Shown piece by piece: positions 6,959 through 12,172 of a stretch of DNA of 12,172 nt; within the stretch, counting starts at the first letter, position 1; each line of letters starts with the position of its first letter. The position numbers and the translations under genes were made by a program. Location of the stretch: positions 1-12,172 of the forward strand of contig JAUVEX010000018.1 in the NCBI GenBank assembly GCA_030594585.1. Direction: 5' to 3'. Source of the DNA: an archaeon (lineage in GTDB: Archaea; EX4484-52; B79-G9). A model generated the notes under the pieces. The model searched no databases and was not told the DNA's origin. It saw only the letters and a list, made by a program, of their open reading frames with translations.

Positions 6959-7014
6959 CCAATAAGTTTCTTCACAATCTCAGCCACATACCAGTCAGGC
7001 ATTCTTGCGACCAT
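6955..7014 (-). pseudogene. 19-codon orphan C-terminal tail (possible gene remnant)
   Basis: On the minus strand, a short open frame from the ATG at 7014 encodes MVARMPDWYVAEIVKKLIG and stops at 6955-6957. In-frame codons upstream hit a TAA at once. The amphipathic, protein-like sequence and the non-A/T-rich codons look like the end of a real protein, not random DNA. It could also be a genuine tiny gene behind the isomerase. Its stop overlaps the end of the A/T-rich plus-strand gene, exactly where base composition changes. Confidence 0.25.
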
Positions 7015-7042
7015 GGCATGATATTATAATGAACTCAACTAA

Positions 7043-7807
7043 TTAGCTTTTCCACAACTTCTTCAGCTTGTCTCTGCTCATTAAAACGAAATCCTTGTCA
7101 TTTGAGAAAACTTCCAAAGTAATTGTTTTGTTGTAGTGTTTTTTTAAGAATGGTATGAGCGTTTTCCAGTCAATGTTTCCGGCACCCATAGGCAGATGCA
7201 GGTCATCATACCCGTCGTTGTCGTGAATATGCACATGAACCAATCGTTTGTGGAATTTTTTGATAAATTCTTCAGGCGACTTTCCGTAAAGGTTTGCATG
7301 CCCGATATCCAAATGCAGGTGAAGTTTTGGGATTGCATGCAGTATCTTAGATACATTCTCAAAAGAATCATATGGTTTTTCTGTTGGCTCATACATTACC
7401 TCAATGCCTGCTTTTTTGCCTTCAGCCACAAGTTTTTTTAATGAATCAACCTGAAATCTTATACCTGCTTTTGGTGAGAACATACCGCCTGGCCAGTTGG
7501 CGTGTATTGTAACGAATTTTACACCCAGTTTTGAGAACACTTCAAAATATCTTTTGGCTTCAGCAATGGCTGCAGTTCTTATTGATTTTATTGGTGAGCC
7601 TGTAGGCAGATACCATGCGGTGTGCCCAGTAATTGCTTTAAGCTTGTATTTCTTAAGAGCGTTTTTTACTTTTTCAATGTCAATCTTTTCGGGTGTTGCT
7701 GCATCTTCCTCTAAATACAAATCAACAAAGTCAAACTTGTTTTTTCCAATCCATTCTATCTCTTTTAATATGTCCTTTCTCGGGTTGTTTGGGGCTCCTA
7801 TTTTCAT
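7043..7807 (-). CDS. Sugar phosphate isomerase/epimerase-like TIM-barrel protein (AP endonuclease 2 / xylose isomerase-like fold)
   Basis: A 254-residue protein of the xylose isomerase-like TIM-barrel superfamily (AP_endonuc_2 domain), whose members are metal-dependent sugar isomerases and epimerases, dehydratases or endonuclease IV. The strands and likely metal ligands appear in order: GHTAW (about 61-65), THIHANW-like FVTIHANW with His102, EVMYEPTE with Glu140, LHLDIGHAN with Asp167 and His170, VHVHIHDNDG with His193/His195 and Asp196, and ITLEVF with Glu232. LHLPMGAGNIDW (about 203-214) is the common loop of isomerase-like members. It is shorter than endonuclease IV (about 280 residues), so a sugar isomerase or epimerase is more likely than DNA repair, but the substrate is unknown. 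The start is supported by a GGTGA Shine-Dalgarno at 7814-7818, six nt before the ATG. It appears to stand alone, with gene remnants on both sides. Confidence 0.85.
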   Translation of the reverse strand: MKIGAPNNPRKDILKEIEWIGKNKFDFVDLYLEEDAATPEKIDIEKVKNALKKYKLKAITGHTAWYLPTGSPIKSIRTAAIAEAKRYFEVFSKLGVKFVTIHANWPGGMFSPKAGIRFQVDSLKKLVAEGKKAGIEVMYEPTEKPYDSFENVSKILHAIPKLHLHLDIGHANLYGKSPEEFIKKFHKRLVHVHIHDNDGYDDLHLPMGAGNIDWKTLIPFLKKHYNKTITLEVFSNDKDFVLMSRDKLKKLWKS

Positions 7808-7813
7808 CTAACT

Positions 7814-7850
7814 TCACCACATTGTATTTTTTGTACGGGATTATTTATTA
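7814..7850 (-). promoter_or_regulatory. Shine-Dalgarno and likely TATA box of the TIM-barrel gene
   Basis: Minus-strand GGTGA at 7814-7818 lies six nt before the ATG at 7807. A TAATAAATAA stretch at 7841-7850 could be the TATA box, giving a leader of about 13 nt. The TATA candidate overlaps the final codons and stop of the DsbA-like remnant. Confidence 0.45.
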
Positions 7851-8050
7851 GTTTGGGCAGTCCAACAATTTTGTTTTTTATTTTCAATCGCGTTAGTTAC
7901 AACATCTAAGGTTATTGGCTTTGAAAGCTTTTTTCCGTTTAGGTAAAATGTCGGAGTTTGTGTTATGCTCAGATTCACCGAATATTCGCTTGATTTTTTG
8001 ACAATATCTGCTGTTGTTTCGCTTGCCGGATAGCGTTTAAATATTTCGTT
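7841..8050 (-). pseudogene. Truncated DsbA/thioredoxin-fold protein, C-terminal remnant
   Basis: The minus strand holds 69 open codons between an in-frame TAA at 8051-8053 and a TAA at 7841-7843, with no ATG. The translation includes VNLSITQTPTFYLNGKKL (about residues 25-42), which matches the cis-proline loop and following strand of DsbA and Thioredoxin_4 proteins, where the motif is typically GTPTFFINGK. A helix-like tail follows (ITLDVVTNAIENKK). The N-terminal half that would carry the CxxC active site is missing, and DNA beyond 8050 on this strand shows no continuation in any frame that I can read, so the gene is truncated. The break sits next to the promoter of the divergent small secreted-protein gene. 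An alternative is a short protein started from the internal GTG codon, but it would lack catalytic cysteines. The fold assignment rests on one motif and the local pattern. Confidence 0.6.
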
Positions 8051-8071
8051 TTAATACACACCATAAAAATT

Positions 8072-8079
8072 ATTTATAT
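8072..8079 (+). promoter_or_regulatory. TATA box that decides the start of the small secreted-protein gene
   Basis: ATTTATAT is centred about 26 nt before the ATG at 8102. It overlaps the upstream in-frame ATG at 8078, which therefore would not be transcribed and cannot be the start. Confidence 0.55.
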
Positions 8080-8101
8080 GCTGCAATACAAAAAGTTTGT
8101 T

Positions 8102-8620
8102 ATGTTTGAAATTATGGCACTTTCGATGTCTGTGGTTGCAATTGTTTTGTCGCTTTTGAGCCTGGGTTTGGTGGATAGTGCACACCGTGGGAAAAACAAG
8201 CCGCCTTATTCTTCTCCTACTGCAATGCATAACACGGGTACTGCGTCGGACCATATTATTCCTTTTCAAAAAGGGGTGTCTTTTTTGTCTTCTGAACAGC
8301 GAGCTGATGTGATTGCAACGTTGACATACAATGCATCGAAAGTACCGAATAAAGAATACTTGGAACAACATTTACTTCACTATGCAAGCCAACTTCCAAG
8401 CAATCAAAGGTTATACGCCCAACAAATTCTCAAAAATGGCAGTTTTTATCGTTTTTTGAAAGAACACCCCAAATTATTGGAATCTGCTGTGGTAAATAAA
8501 CAACAAGGAGACGAACAAGAGGAAAATCCTGACACGGATGAAACCCTAGGTTGGATAACTGAGACTCTTTATGGGCCCCCACCTCATTCAAGGAAGCATA
8601 CAAATCATGATAGGATATAA
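8102..8620 (+). CDS. Unknown small secreted or membrane-anchored protein
   Basis: No family is recognised. The 172-residue product from the ATG at 8102 begins with a strongly hydrophobic segment at about 5-24 (MALSMSVVAIVLSLLSLGL), consistent with an uncleaved signal anchor or a signal peptide. The rest is polar: a low-complexity Ser/Thr/Pro/His region at about 27-52, a helical region at about 62-130 (SSEQRADVIATLTYNASKV, NQRLYAQQILKN), and an acidic stretch at about 134-148 (QQGDEQEENPDTDE) before a Pro/His-rich basic tail. It has no cysteines. The start is chosen because the TATA box at 8072-8079 overlaps the earlier ATG at 8078. The gene is monocistronic, and its codon use is more mixed than that of the A/T-rich pair. 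It probably acts outside the membrane; its role is unknown. Confidence 0.75.
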   Translation: MFEIMALSMSVVAIVLSLLSLGLVDSAHRGKNKPPYSSPTAMHNTGTASDHIIPFQKGVSFLSSEQRADVIATLTYNASKVPNKEYLEQHLLHYASQLPSNQRLYAQQILKNGSFYRFLKEHPKLLESAVVNKQQGDEQEENPDTDETLGWITETLYGPPPHSRKHTNHDRI

Positions 8621-8672
8621 AGGAAACACTGCTAAACTCATTGATATCTCCGGTGACTCAACAGCATTTATC

Positions 8673-8680
8673 TTTATATA
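8673..8680 (+). promoter_or_regulatory. TATA box that decides the start of the zinc-ribbon gene
   Basis: TTTATATA is centred about 26 nt before the ATG at 8703 but only about 11 nt before the ATG at 8688. Normal archaeal spacing puts transcription start at about 8703, so the second ATG is the likely leaderless start. Confidence 0.6.
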
Positions 8681-8702
8681 GACTTCCATGCAATATTTGC
8701 TT

Positions 8703-8966
8703 ATGGTAACATACCCAGACATAGGAGACACGAACTACTTCACAAACCGTGCTTTGGAGAACAAAGCAGGGGAGAAGAAAGGCAAAATCATAATGTGGAG
8801 AAATAAAGGCGAAGAAGAGTTCCACATGATTCTCACATGCCCTGAATGCGGAGAAGTAAATGAGAAAAAGCAGGCGTTCGAGAAAAAGCCCTACAGGCCC
8901 AACTGCGACAGCTGCGGGGCAAAGTTCGTCATAGCTAAGCTAAAGGCGGATAAGAAGAAAAAGTAA
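8703..8966 (+). CDS. Small zinc-ribbon protein, likely conserved archaeal
   Basis: An 87-residue protein from the ATG at 8703. Two CxxC knuckles, CPEC (Cys46 and Cys49) and CDSC (Cys68 and Cys71), are 18 residues apart and form a typical zinc ribbon. The N-terminal part is polar and compact (YPDIGDTNYFTNRALENK, KGKIIMWRNKGEEEF), and the C-terminus is a Lys-rich tail (KLKADKKKK) suited to binding RNA or ribosomes. Its location just before tRNA-Thr and ABCE1 makes a translation-related or nucleic-acid role plausible, but that is inference only. The overall sequence looks like an orthologous housekeeping protein, but I cannot name a family. The longer reading from 8688 adds five residues and is disfavoured by the TATA spacing. 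No membrane segment is seen. Confidence 0.85.
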   Translation: MVTYPDIGDTNYFTNRALENKAGEKKGKIIMWRNKGEEEFHMILTCPECGEVNEKKQAFEKKPYRPNCDSCGAKFVIAKLKADKKKK

Positions 8967-8975
8967 GTTCCGGAT

Positions 8976-8988
8976 AATATTTTTAAAG
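8976..8988 (+). promoter_or_regulatory. Likely promoter of tRNA-Thr
   Basis: AATATTTTTAAA, ten nt after the zinc-ribbon stop, is a TATA-like stretch about 39 nt before the mature tRNA 5' end. It would give a short leader removed by RNase P. Read-through from the zinc-ribbon gene is also possible. Confidence 0.4.
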
Positions 8989-9022
8989 TTTCTCTTCTAT
9001 TGTTGATTATTGTTTTTTGAGT

Positions 9023-9150
9023 GCCTCGGTAGCTCAGCTGGTAGAGCGCGAGACTTGTATAAGCGCGTAACTCGTAAAAGGCGACAATCGCGAGTTTTTT
9101 GCCTTCAAGACATCTCGCGGTCAAGGGTTCAAATCCCTTCCGAGGCTCCA
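9023..9150 (+). tRNA. tRNA-Thr (anticodon TGT), interrupted by a 52-nt intron, CCA encoded
   Basis: The 5' exon is 9023-9059 and the 3' exon 9112-9147, followed by an encoded CCA at 9148-9150. The acceptor stem GCCTCGG pairs with CCGAGGC. The D arm is GCTC/GAGC with AGCTGGTA in the loop. The anticodon stem CGAGA (9049-9053) pairs with TCTCG (9113-9117), and the T arm AAGGG-TTCAAAT-CCCTT is complete. The anticodon loop after splicing is CTTGTAA, giving UGU for Thr. The discriminator base is U73, which is an identity element of archaeal tRNA-Thr. The spliced tRNA is 73 nt plus CCA. The minus strand of this gene also gives a protein-like frame (MEPRKGFEPLTARCLE), a well-known artefact of reading tRNA DNA. 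Confidence 0.97.
9060..9111 (+). other. tRNA intron at canonical position 37/38 with bulge-helix-bulge motif
   Basis: The 52-nt intron lies between A37 and A38. The exon bases CTTG (9054-9057) pair with intron bases CAAG (9106-9109) as the central 4-bp helix. Three-nt bulges TA^T (9058-9060) and AC^A (9110-9112) flank it on opposite strands, and CGAGA/TCTCG forms the outer helix. This is the strict BHB substrate for the archaeal splicing endonuclease. Inside the intron, AACTCG can pair with CGAGTT to form a hairpin. It is far too short to encode a homing endonuclease. Confidence 0.93.
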
Positions 9151-9157
9151 TTTTTTT
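9151..9157 (+). terminator. Oligo-T terminator of tRNA-Thr
   Basis: Seven T residues directly follow the encoded CCA. Runs of T on the non-template strand end archaeal transcription, so this is the probable tRNA terminator. Confidence 0.6.
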
Positions 9158-9176
9158 ACTAAACTTATTAAACCGA

Positions 9177-9208
9177 TTTATTCAAAAAAATATATTTTTT
9201 TGAATAAA
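9177..9208. repeat. Perfect 32-bp palindrome
   Basis: The left half is TTTATTCAAAAAAATA (9177-9192) and the right half its exact reverse complement (9193-9208), with no spacer. It lies in the 146-bp gap between tRNA-Thr and ABCE1, about 55 bp upstream of the ABCE1 TATA box. It could be a dimeric regulator site, a terminator with A and T runs, or a cruciform-forming element. Confidence 0.9.
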
Positions 9209-9262
9209 CATTTAAATCATTTTTAAAACCATTGATTCTATAAATATTGGTTAGGTATTACT

Positions 9263-9270
9263 AAATATAA
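9263..9270 (+). promoter_or_regulatory. TATA box of the ABCE1 gene
   Basis: AAATATAA is centred about 30 nt before the ATG at 9297. This supports ATG 9297 over the GTG at 9288 and suggests a leaderless or nearly leaderless mRNA. Confidence 0.5.
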
Positions 9271-9296
9271 CATAATAGCGAGAAACCGTGAAAATC

Positions 9297-11054
9297 ATGA
9301 CAGAAAAAAGAATAGCTGTAATTGACAAGAAAAAGTGCGATCCTGAGAAGTGCGGGAAGGAGTGCCAGAGCTTTTGCCCCAGAGTGCGCTCCGGAGATGA
9401 CGAGACCGTAATAATTAAAAAGAAAGCGGAAATCTCGGAAGAATTATGCATCGGCTGCGGGATATGCACTAAGAAATGCCCAAAGCATGCAATTACGATT
9501 ATAAATTTAGCCCACGAATTAGACGACCCGATTCACCAGTACGGAAAAAACACTTTCAGGCTATACGGCCTGCCTGTGCCGCAAAAAGGAAGAGTTGCAG
9601 GTTTGTTAGGGGCAAACGGCATTGGAAAGACTACAGCATTAAAGATACTTTCAGCGCAAATCACACCCAACATGGCGAACTTCGAGGAAAAAGCGACATG
9701 GGATGCAGTTCTTGCACGATTCAAAGGGACAGAAATTTACAATTATCTTCTGGAGTTAAAAGAAAAAAAGATAAAAGCAATTTACAAGCCGCAGCAGGTT
9801 GATATGATACCATCCATGTTTAAGGGAAAGGTAAAAGAAATACTAAAAGACGAGAGAAAAATCCTAAAAAAAATAGCAAAAGATTTGGAAATTGACCACA
9901 TACTGGACAGGAAAGTCACAGAAATATCGGGGGGCGACCTTCAGAGAGTCGCAATTGCGGCTGCAATTATCCGTGAAGGCGATTTCTACTTTTTTGACGA
10001 GCCATCATCATACTTAGATGTTCGGCACAGATTAATGACTGCAAGAGCTATAAGAGAACTTGCAGAAGAAAAAGCAGTGTTAGTTGTAGAACATGATTTG
10101 GCCACTCTTGATTTTTTAACAGATGTGGTAAACATCGTATACGGGCATCCGTCAGTGTATGGTGTCATATCCTCTTTATACCCTGCAAGAAGGGGAATAA
10201 ACACATACCTTTCAGGATATATCCGCGAGTCAAATGTAAGATTCCGTGATGATGAGCTTAATTTTAAAAGCCATGGCCAGATATTCAAAGGAAAGACAAA
10301 ACTGATTGAATACCCGGATTTAGAAAAAAAATACCCTGAATTCGAGCTTAAAGTTGATGGCGGAAAATTCTATGCAGGGGAGATTGTTGGTGTTTTTGGC
10401 GCAAATGCTCTTGGCAAGACAACATTTATGAAAATGCTTGCAGGAGTTGAGGCGCCAACAAAAGGAAAACTGGAAGAAAAAATAGCAATAGCATACAAGC
10501 CGCAGTATTTAAAGACCGATTTCAAAGGCACGGTGCAGGATTTGCTTGCAACTACAACAAAGAAGTTCGGAACCCAAAAATACAAGCTTGATGTGTTAAG
10601 GCCGCTGGAGCTTGAGGGCTTATTGGAAAACGATGTGGAAACGCTTTCAGGAGGGGAATTGCAAAGAGTCTCAATTGCAATCGCGCTTTCAAAAGATGCA
10701 GATATTTACCTACTGGATGAGCCTTCAGCTTATCTTGATGTTGAGCAGAGGGTAAAATTATCAAAAATGATACGCCGTTTCATAGAGACAAACAAGAAAA
10801 CATGCATTGTGATTGACCACGATATGCTTATGCTTAACTATATCTCGGACAGGGCGATAATTGTCCTTGGAAAATCAGGCGAACGCGGGCACCTGCATGC
10901 GCCAACAAAGCTTGCAGACGGCATGAATATATTTTTGAAGGATTTAGGTATCACATTCCGTAAAGACCCGGAATCAGGAAGGCCGAGAGCCAACAAACCC
11001 GATAGCCAAAAGGACAAAGAGCAAAAGAAGAAGAATGAGTTTTATTGCGGTTAA
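9297..11054 (+). CDS. ABCE1/Rli1 ribosome recycling ATPase
   Basis: This twin ABC ATPase splits ribosomes into subunits after termination and is conserved in archaea and eukaryotes. The 585-residue product starts MTEKRIAVIDKKKCDPEKC, the usual beginning of the family. The N-terminal iron-sulfur domain has eight cysteines (14, 19, 23, 27, 51, 54, 57 and 61) for two 4Fe-4S clusters. The first nucleotide-binding domain has Walker A GANGIGKTT (about 105-113), signature SGGDLQR (about 211-217) and Walker B FYFFDE (about 230-235). The second has GANALGKTT (about 368-376), SGGELQR (about 451-457) and IYLLDE (about 470-475). The C-terminal hinge segment (FRKDPESGRPRANKP) is present, followed by a Lys-rich tail. 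Length is normal for the family. ATG 9297 is preferred over GTG 9288 because of the TATA spacing and family start. The gene appears to stand alone, 17 nt from a convergent neighbour. Confidence 0.98.
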   Translation: MTEKRIAVIDKKKCDPEKCGKECQSFCPRVRSGDDETVIIKKKAEISEELCIGCGICTKKCPKHAITIINLAHELDDPIHQYGKNTFRLYGLPVPQKGRVAGLLGANGIGKTTALKILSAQITPNMANFEEKATWDAVLARFKGTEIYNYLLELKEKKIKAIYKPQQVDMIPSMFKGKVKEILKDERKILKKIAKDLEIDHILDRKVTEISGGDLQRVAIAAAIIREGDFYFFDEPSSYLDVRHRLMTARAIRELAEEKAVLVVEHDLATLDFLTDVVNIVYGHPSVYGVISSLYPARRGINTYLSGYIRESNVRFRDDELNFKSHGQIFKGKTKLIEYPDLEKKYPEFELKVDGGKFYAGEIVGVFGANALGKTTFMKMLAGVEAPTKGKLEEKIAIAYKPQYLKTDFKGTVQDLLATTTKKFGTQKYKLDVLRPLELEGLLENDVETLSGGELQRVSIAIALSKDADIYLLDEPSAYLDVEQRVKLSKMIRRFIETNKKTCIVIDHDMLMLNYISDRAIIVLGKSGERGHLHAPTKLADGMNIFLKDLGITFRKDPESGRPRANKPDSQKDKEQKKKNEFYCG

Positions 11055-11071
11055 TTTTTGTAAAAAGCATA

Positions 11072-11566
11072 TCATGAAACTTTCGCAGAAACTAAATTTC
11101 CAAACATTCCTTCAATTTCGTTAAATTCAAGAAATTGTATTTCGCCCAAAGAGTATTTTTCAGCGATATTTCTTTCATCAATTATTCTTTGTAGTACTTC
11201 TTCAAAAATATCTTGGAATTCTTCTGATTCTATATCAAACTGAGATTTATGCAAAGCAAGCACACTTTTTTGAGAAACGGTTTCAAAGAATGTCCGGTAT
11301 TGTTCAGGAGTTATGTTTTGCTTGTCTTTAGGGTATAATCCCTCAAAATCTTTTTCTGTTAAACCGGGCAATATCAGCGGAAATAATTTCGTGGAATTAT
11401 ATCCTGTAGCCTGTATTAGCGGCAAGACAGATTTACGATTTATTGCATCTTTTTTCAGATATCGCGTTGTTGGAATAAAGGCATACTTTTTAGGGAACTC
11501 CCTGATTTCTTCGTTTAGGTTCGTTGTCTCGTCAGTACACTCTCCAACAATTTTCATCGAATACAT
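11072..11566 (-). CDS. Unknown soluble protein
   Basis: I do not recognise a family. The 164-residue product has no membrane segment or signal peptide. It is mixed in charge, with a mildly basic N-terminal half (about 25-65, PKKYAFIPTTRYLKKDAINRK) and an acidic helical C-terminal half (about 85-155, ESEEFQDIFEEVLQRIIDERN). It has one cysteine, at residue 10. The ATG at 11566 gives this length; the in-frame ATG at 11557 would remove three residues. A TATA-like ATTTAAAT at about 11611-11620 could give a leader of some 24 nt containing GTGGT (11570-11574), only three nt before the first ATG and 12 nt before the second, so the start is uncertain. It converges on ABCE1 with a 17-nt gap and diverges from the membrane protein to its right. 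The reading frame is long and codon use is normal, so it is probably a real gene. Confidence 0.7.
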   Translation of the reverse strand: MYSMKIVGECTDETTNLNEEIREFPKKYAFIPTTRYLKKDAINRKSVLPLIQATGYNSTKLFPLILPGLTEKDFEGLYPKDKQNITPEQYRTFFETVSQKSVLALHKSQFDIESEEFQDIFEEVLQRIIDERNIAEKYSLGEIQFLEFNEIEGMFGNLVSAKVS

Positions 11567-11675
11567 AGTACCACATAATCATTTGAACTATTAACCAATA
11601 TGCGAAAAACATTTAAATACCTTGTGGTGGTTACATAAACATATTAACTATTTTCTGTTTCTTTTACGCTCAAAC

Positions 11676-11684
11676 ATTTATATT
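11676..11684 (+). promoter_or_regulatory. TATA box of the right-hand membrane protein gene
   Basis: ATTTATATT is centred about 27 nt before the ATG at 11707, giving a leaderless promoter. It sits in the 140-bp divergent region shared with the minus-strand gene. Confidence 0.5.
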
Positions 11685-11706
11685 CTCCTAAAGCCTAAAA
11701 AATGTC

Positions 11707-12132
11707 ATGGAGATACAGACCGGCCAAAGCACGCATAAGATTGTTCGTAGGTTCTTTGCGGTTCTTACTATTGTTTTTCTCATTATTCTCATATCTATGA
11801 CGAGCAATATATTTAAGGCAAATGCGCCCGATATTGTCAGCAACTGTGTTGAGGGAAAAGCAGACTACGCCATGTTTGTGTATGATTTTCCGATAACAAG
11901 AAAAGATATGGCAACAGAAATTCTTGAAACCCTCCTGAATACTTCGCAGGTATTTGTAAAAACAAGCCTTGAAGAATGCGGGGTGTCATATATCTTTTCA
12001 AGTGATAAAGGGTATCATCTAGTGTGCGCAAACGGCGAAATATACGAATATACAAAAACATGCAAAAGCGAGACTATCAGTGATCAAAGCAAAAAAGCAA
12101 TAGACTTGTTAAAAACAAGCAGTAAAGATTGA
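11707..12132 (+). CDS. Unknown single-pass membrane protein with extracytoplasmic cysteine-containing domain
   Basis: No family is recognised. The 141-residue product has a short basic cytoplasmic N-terminus (about 1-15, ending HKIVRR), one hydrophobic helix at about 16-34 (FFAVLTIVFLIILIS) and a domain of about 105 residues that should face outside. This domain contains four cysteines, at about 47, 90, 106 and 118, enough for two disulfides. The arrangement of a basic start and one N-terminal helix superficially resembles a pilin, but no Gly/Ala-Glu class III cleavage site is seen, so assignment to the filament system at the left of the window is not supported. A TATA box about 27 nt before the ATG supports this start. 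It is divergent from the unknown minus-strand gene. Confidence 0.75.
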   Translation: MEIQTGQSTHKIVRRFFAVLTIVFLIILISMTSNIFKANAPDIVSNCVEGKADYAMFVYDFPITRKDMATEILETLLNTSQVFVKTSLEECGVSYIFSSDKGYHLVCANGEIYEYTKTCKSETISDQSKKAIDLLKTSSKD

Positions 12133-12137
12133 AAGTT

Positions 12138-12172
12138 TTTAAAATTTGGGGAGTATTCTTGTTTATGCCTTT
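12138..12172 (+). promoter_or_regulatory. Possible promoter and first codons of a downstream gene
   Basis: A TTTTTAAAATTT stretch (about 12136-12147) precedes an ATG at 12165 by about 25 nt, and GGGGAG (12148-12153) lies between them. Only two full codons remain before the window ends, so a gene here is a guess. Confidence 0.2.

Noticed and set aside
8891..9151. Minus-strand frame beginning MEPRKGFEPLTARCLE
   Set aside because: This is the well-known false protein produced by reading a tRNA gene backwards; it covers tRNA-Thr.
9476..9802. Plus-strand 108-codon frame within ABCE1
   Set aside because: It is out of frame with the ABCE1 nucleotide-binding domain, which accounts for this DNA.
11707..11810. 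Type IV pilin N-terminus for the secretion system
   Set aside because: The helix lacks a prepilin peptidase site with Gly/Ala before a conserved +5 Glu, and the gene is about 7 kb from the operon.

Overview
The window comes from an archaeon. Evidence: a complete ABCE1/Rli1 ribosome-recycling ATPase, a tRNA-Thr interrupted at position 37/38 by an intron with a bulge-helix-bulge splice motif, an archaeal type IV pilus/Tad-like ATPase with two membrane platform proteins, and A/T-rich TATA boxes placed 25-30 nt before many start codons. Small compact genes, Lys-rich proteins, tight spacing and several unrecognised short membrane proteins would suit an uncultivated DPANN-type lineage (for example Diapherotrites, Micrarchaeota or Woesearchaeota). 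That placement is inference; no taxon-specific marker was identified.

Layout, left to right. (1) 1-909, minus strand: a pentapeptide-repeat protein that runs off the left edge. (2) 1032-4885, plus strand: a three-gene secretion/pilus operon, consisting of a FlaI/TadA-type ATPase with a 95-residue Lys-rich tail and two GspF/TadB-TadC-like integral membrane proteins, the last two joined by an ATGA overlap. (3) 4882-5466, minus strand: a histidine phosphatase converging on the operon with a 4-bp overlap. (4) 5564-5665: a non-coding stretch with strong hairpins that resembles the end of an IS200/IS605-family element. (5) 5703-6958, plus strand: two unusually A/T-rich genes for unknown membrane proteins. 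(6) 6955-8050, minus strand: a 19-codon orphan tail, a TIM-barrel sugar-phosphate isomerase/epimerase-like gene, and the C-terminal remnant of a DsbA/thioredoxin-fold protein. (7) 8102-9150, plus strand: a small secreted or membrane-anchored protein, a conserved-looking zinc-ribbon protein, and the intron-containing tRNA-Thr. (8) 9177-9208: a perfect 32-bp palindrome. (9) 9297-11054, plus strand: ABCE1. (10) 11072-11566, minus strand: an unrecognised soluble protein. (11) 11707-12132, plus strand: a single-pass membrane protein with four extracytoplasmic cysteines.

How the parts work together. The only clear multi-gene machine is the filament/secretion core (motor plus two platform subunits); its pilins, prepilin peptidase and any outer parts are not in the window. 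The zinc-ribbon gene, tRNA-Thr and ABCE1 look like ordinary translation-related housekeeping. The stretch from about 5.5 to 8.1 kb holds the signs of gene turnover: a transposon-like hairpin end, A/T-rich genes, and two gene remnants. Start codons were re-assigned where a TATA box or Shine-Dalgarno sequence favoured an internal ATG. Single genes mostly look leaderless, while starts that have a 5' leader or sit inside the operon carry GAGGG, GTGGT or GGTGA. No CRISPR array, complete transposase, rRNA or recognisable new defence system was found.
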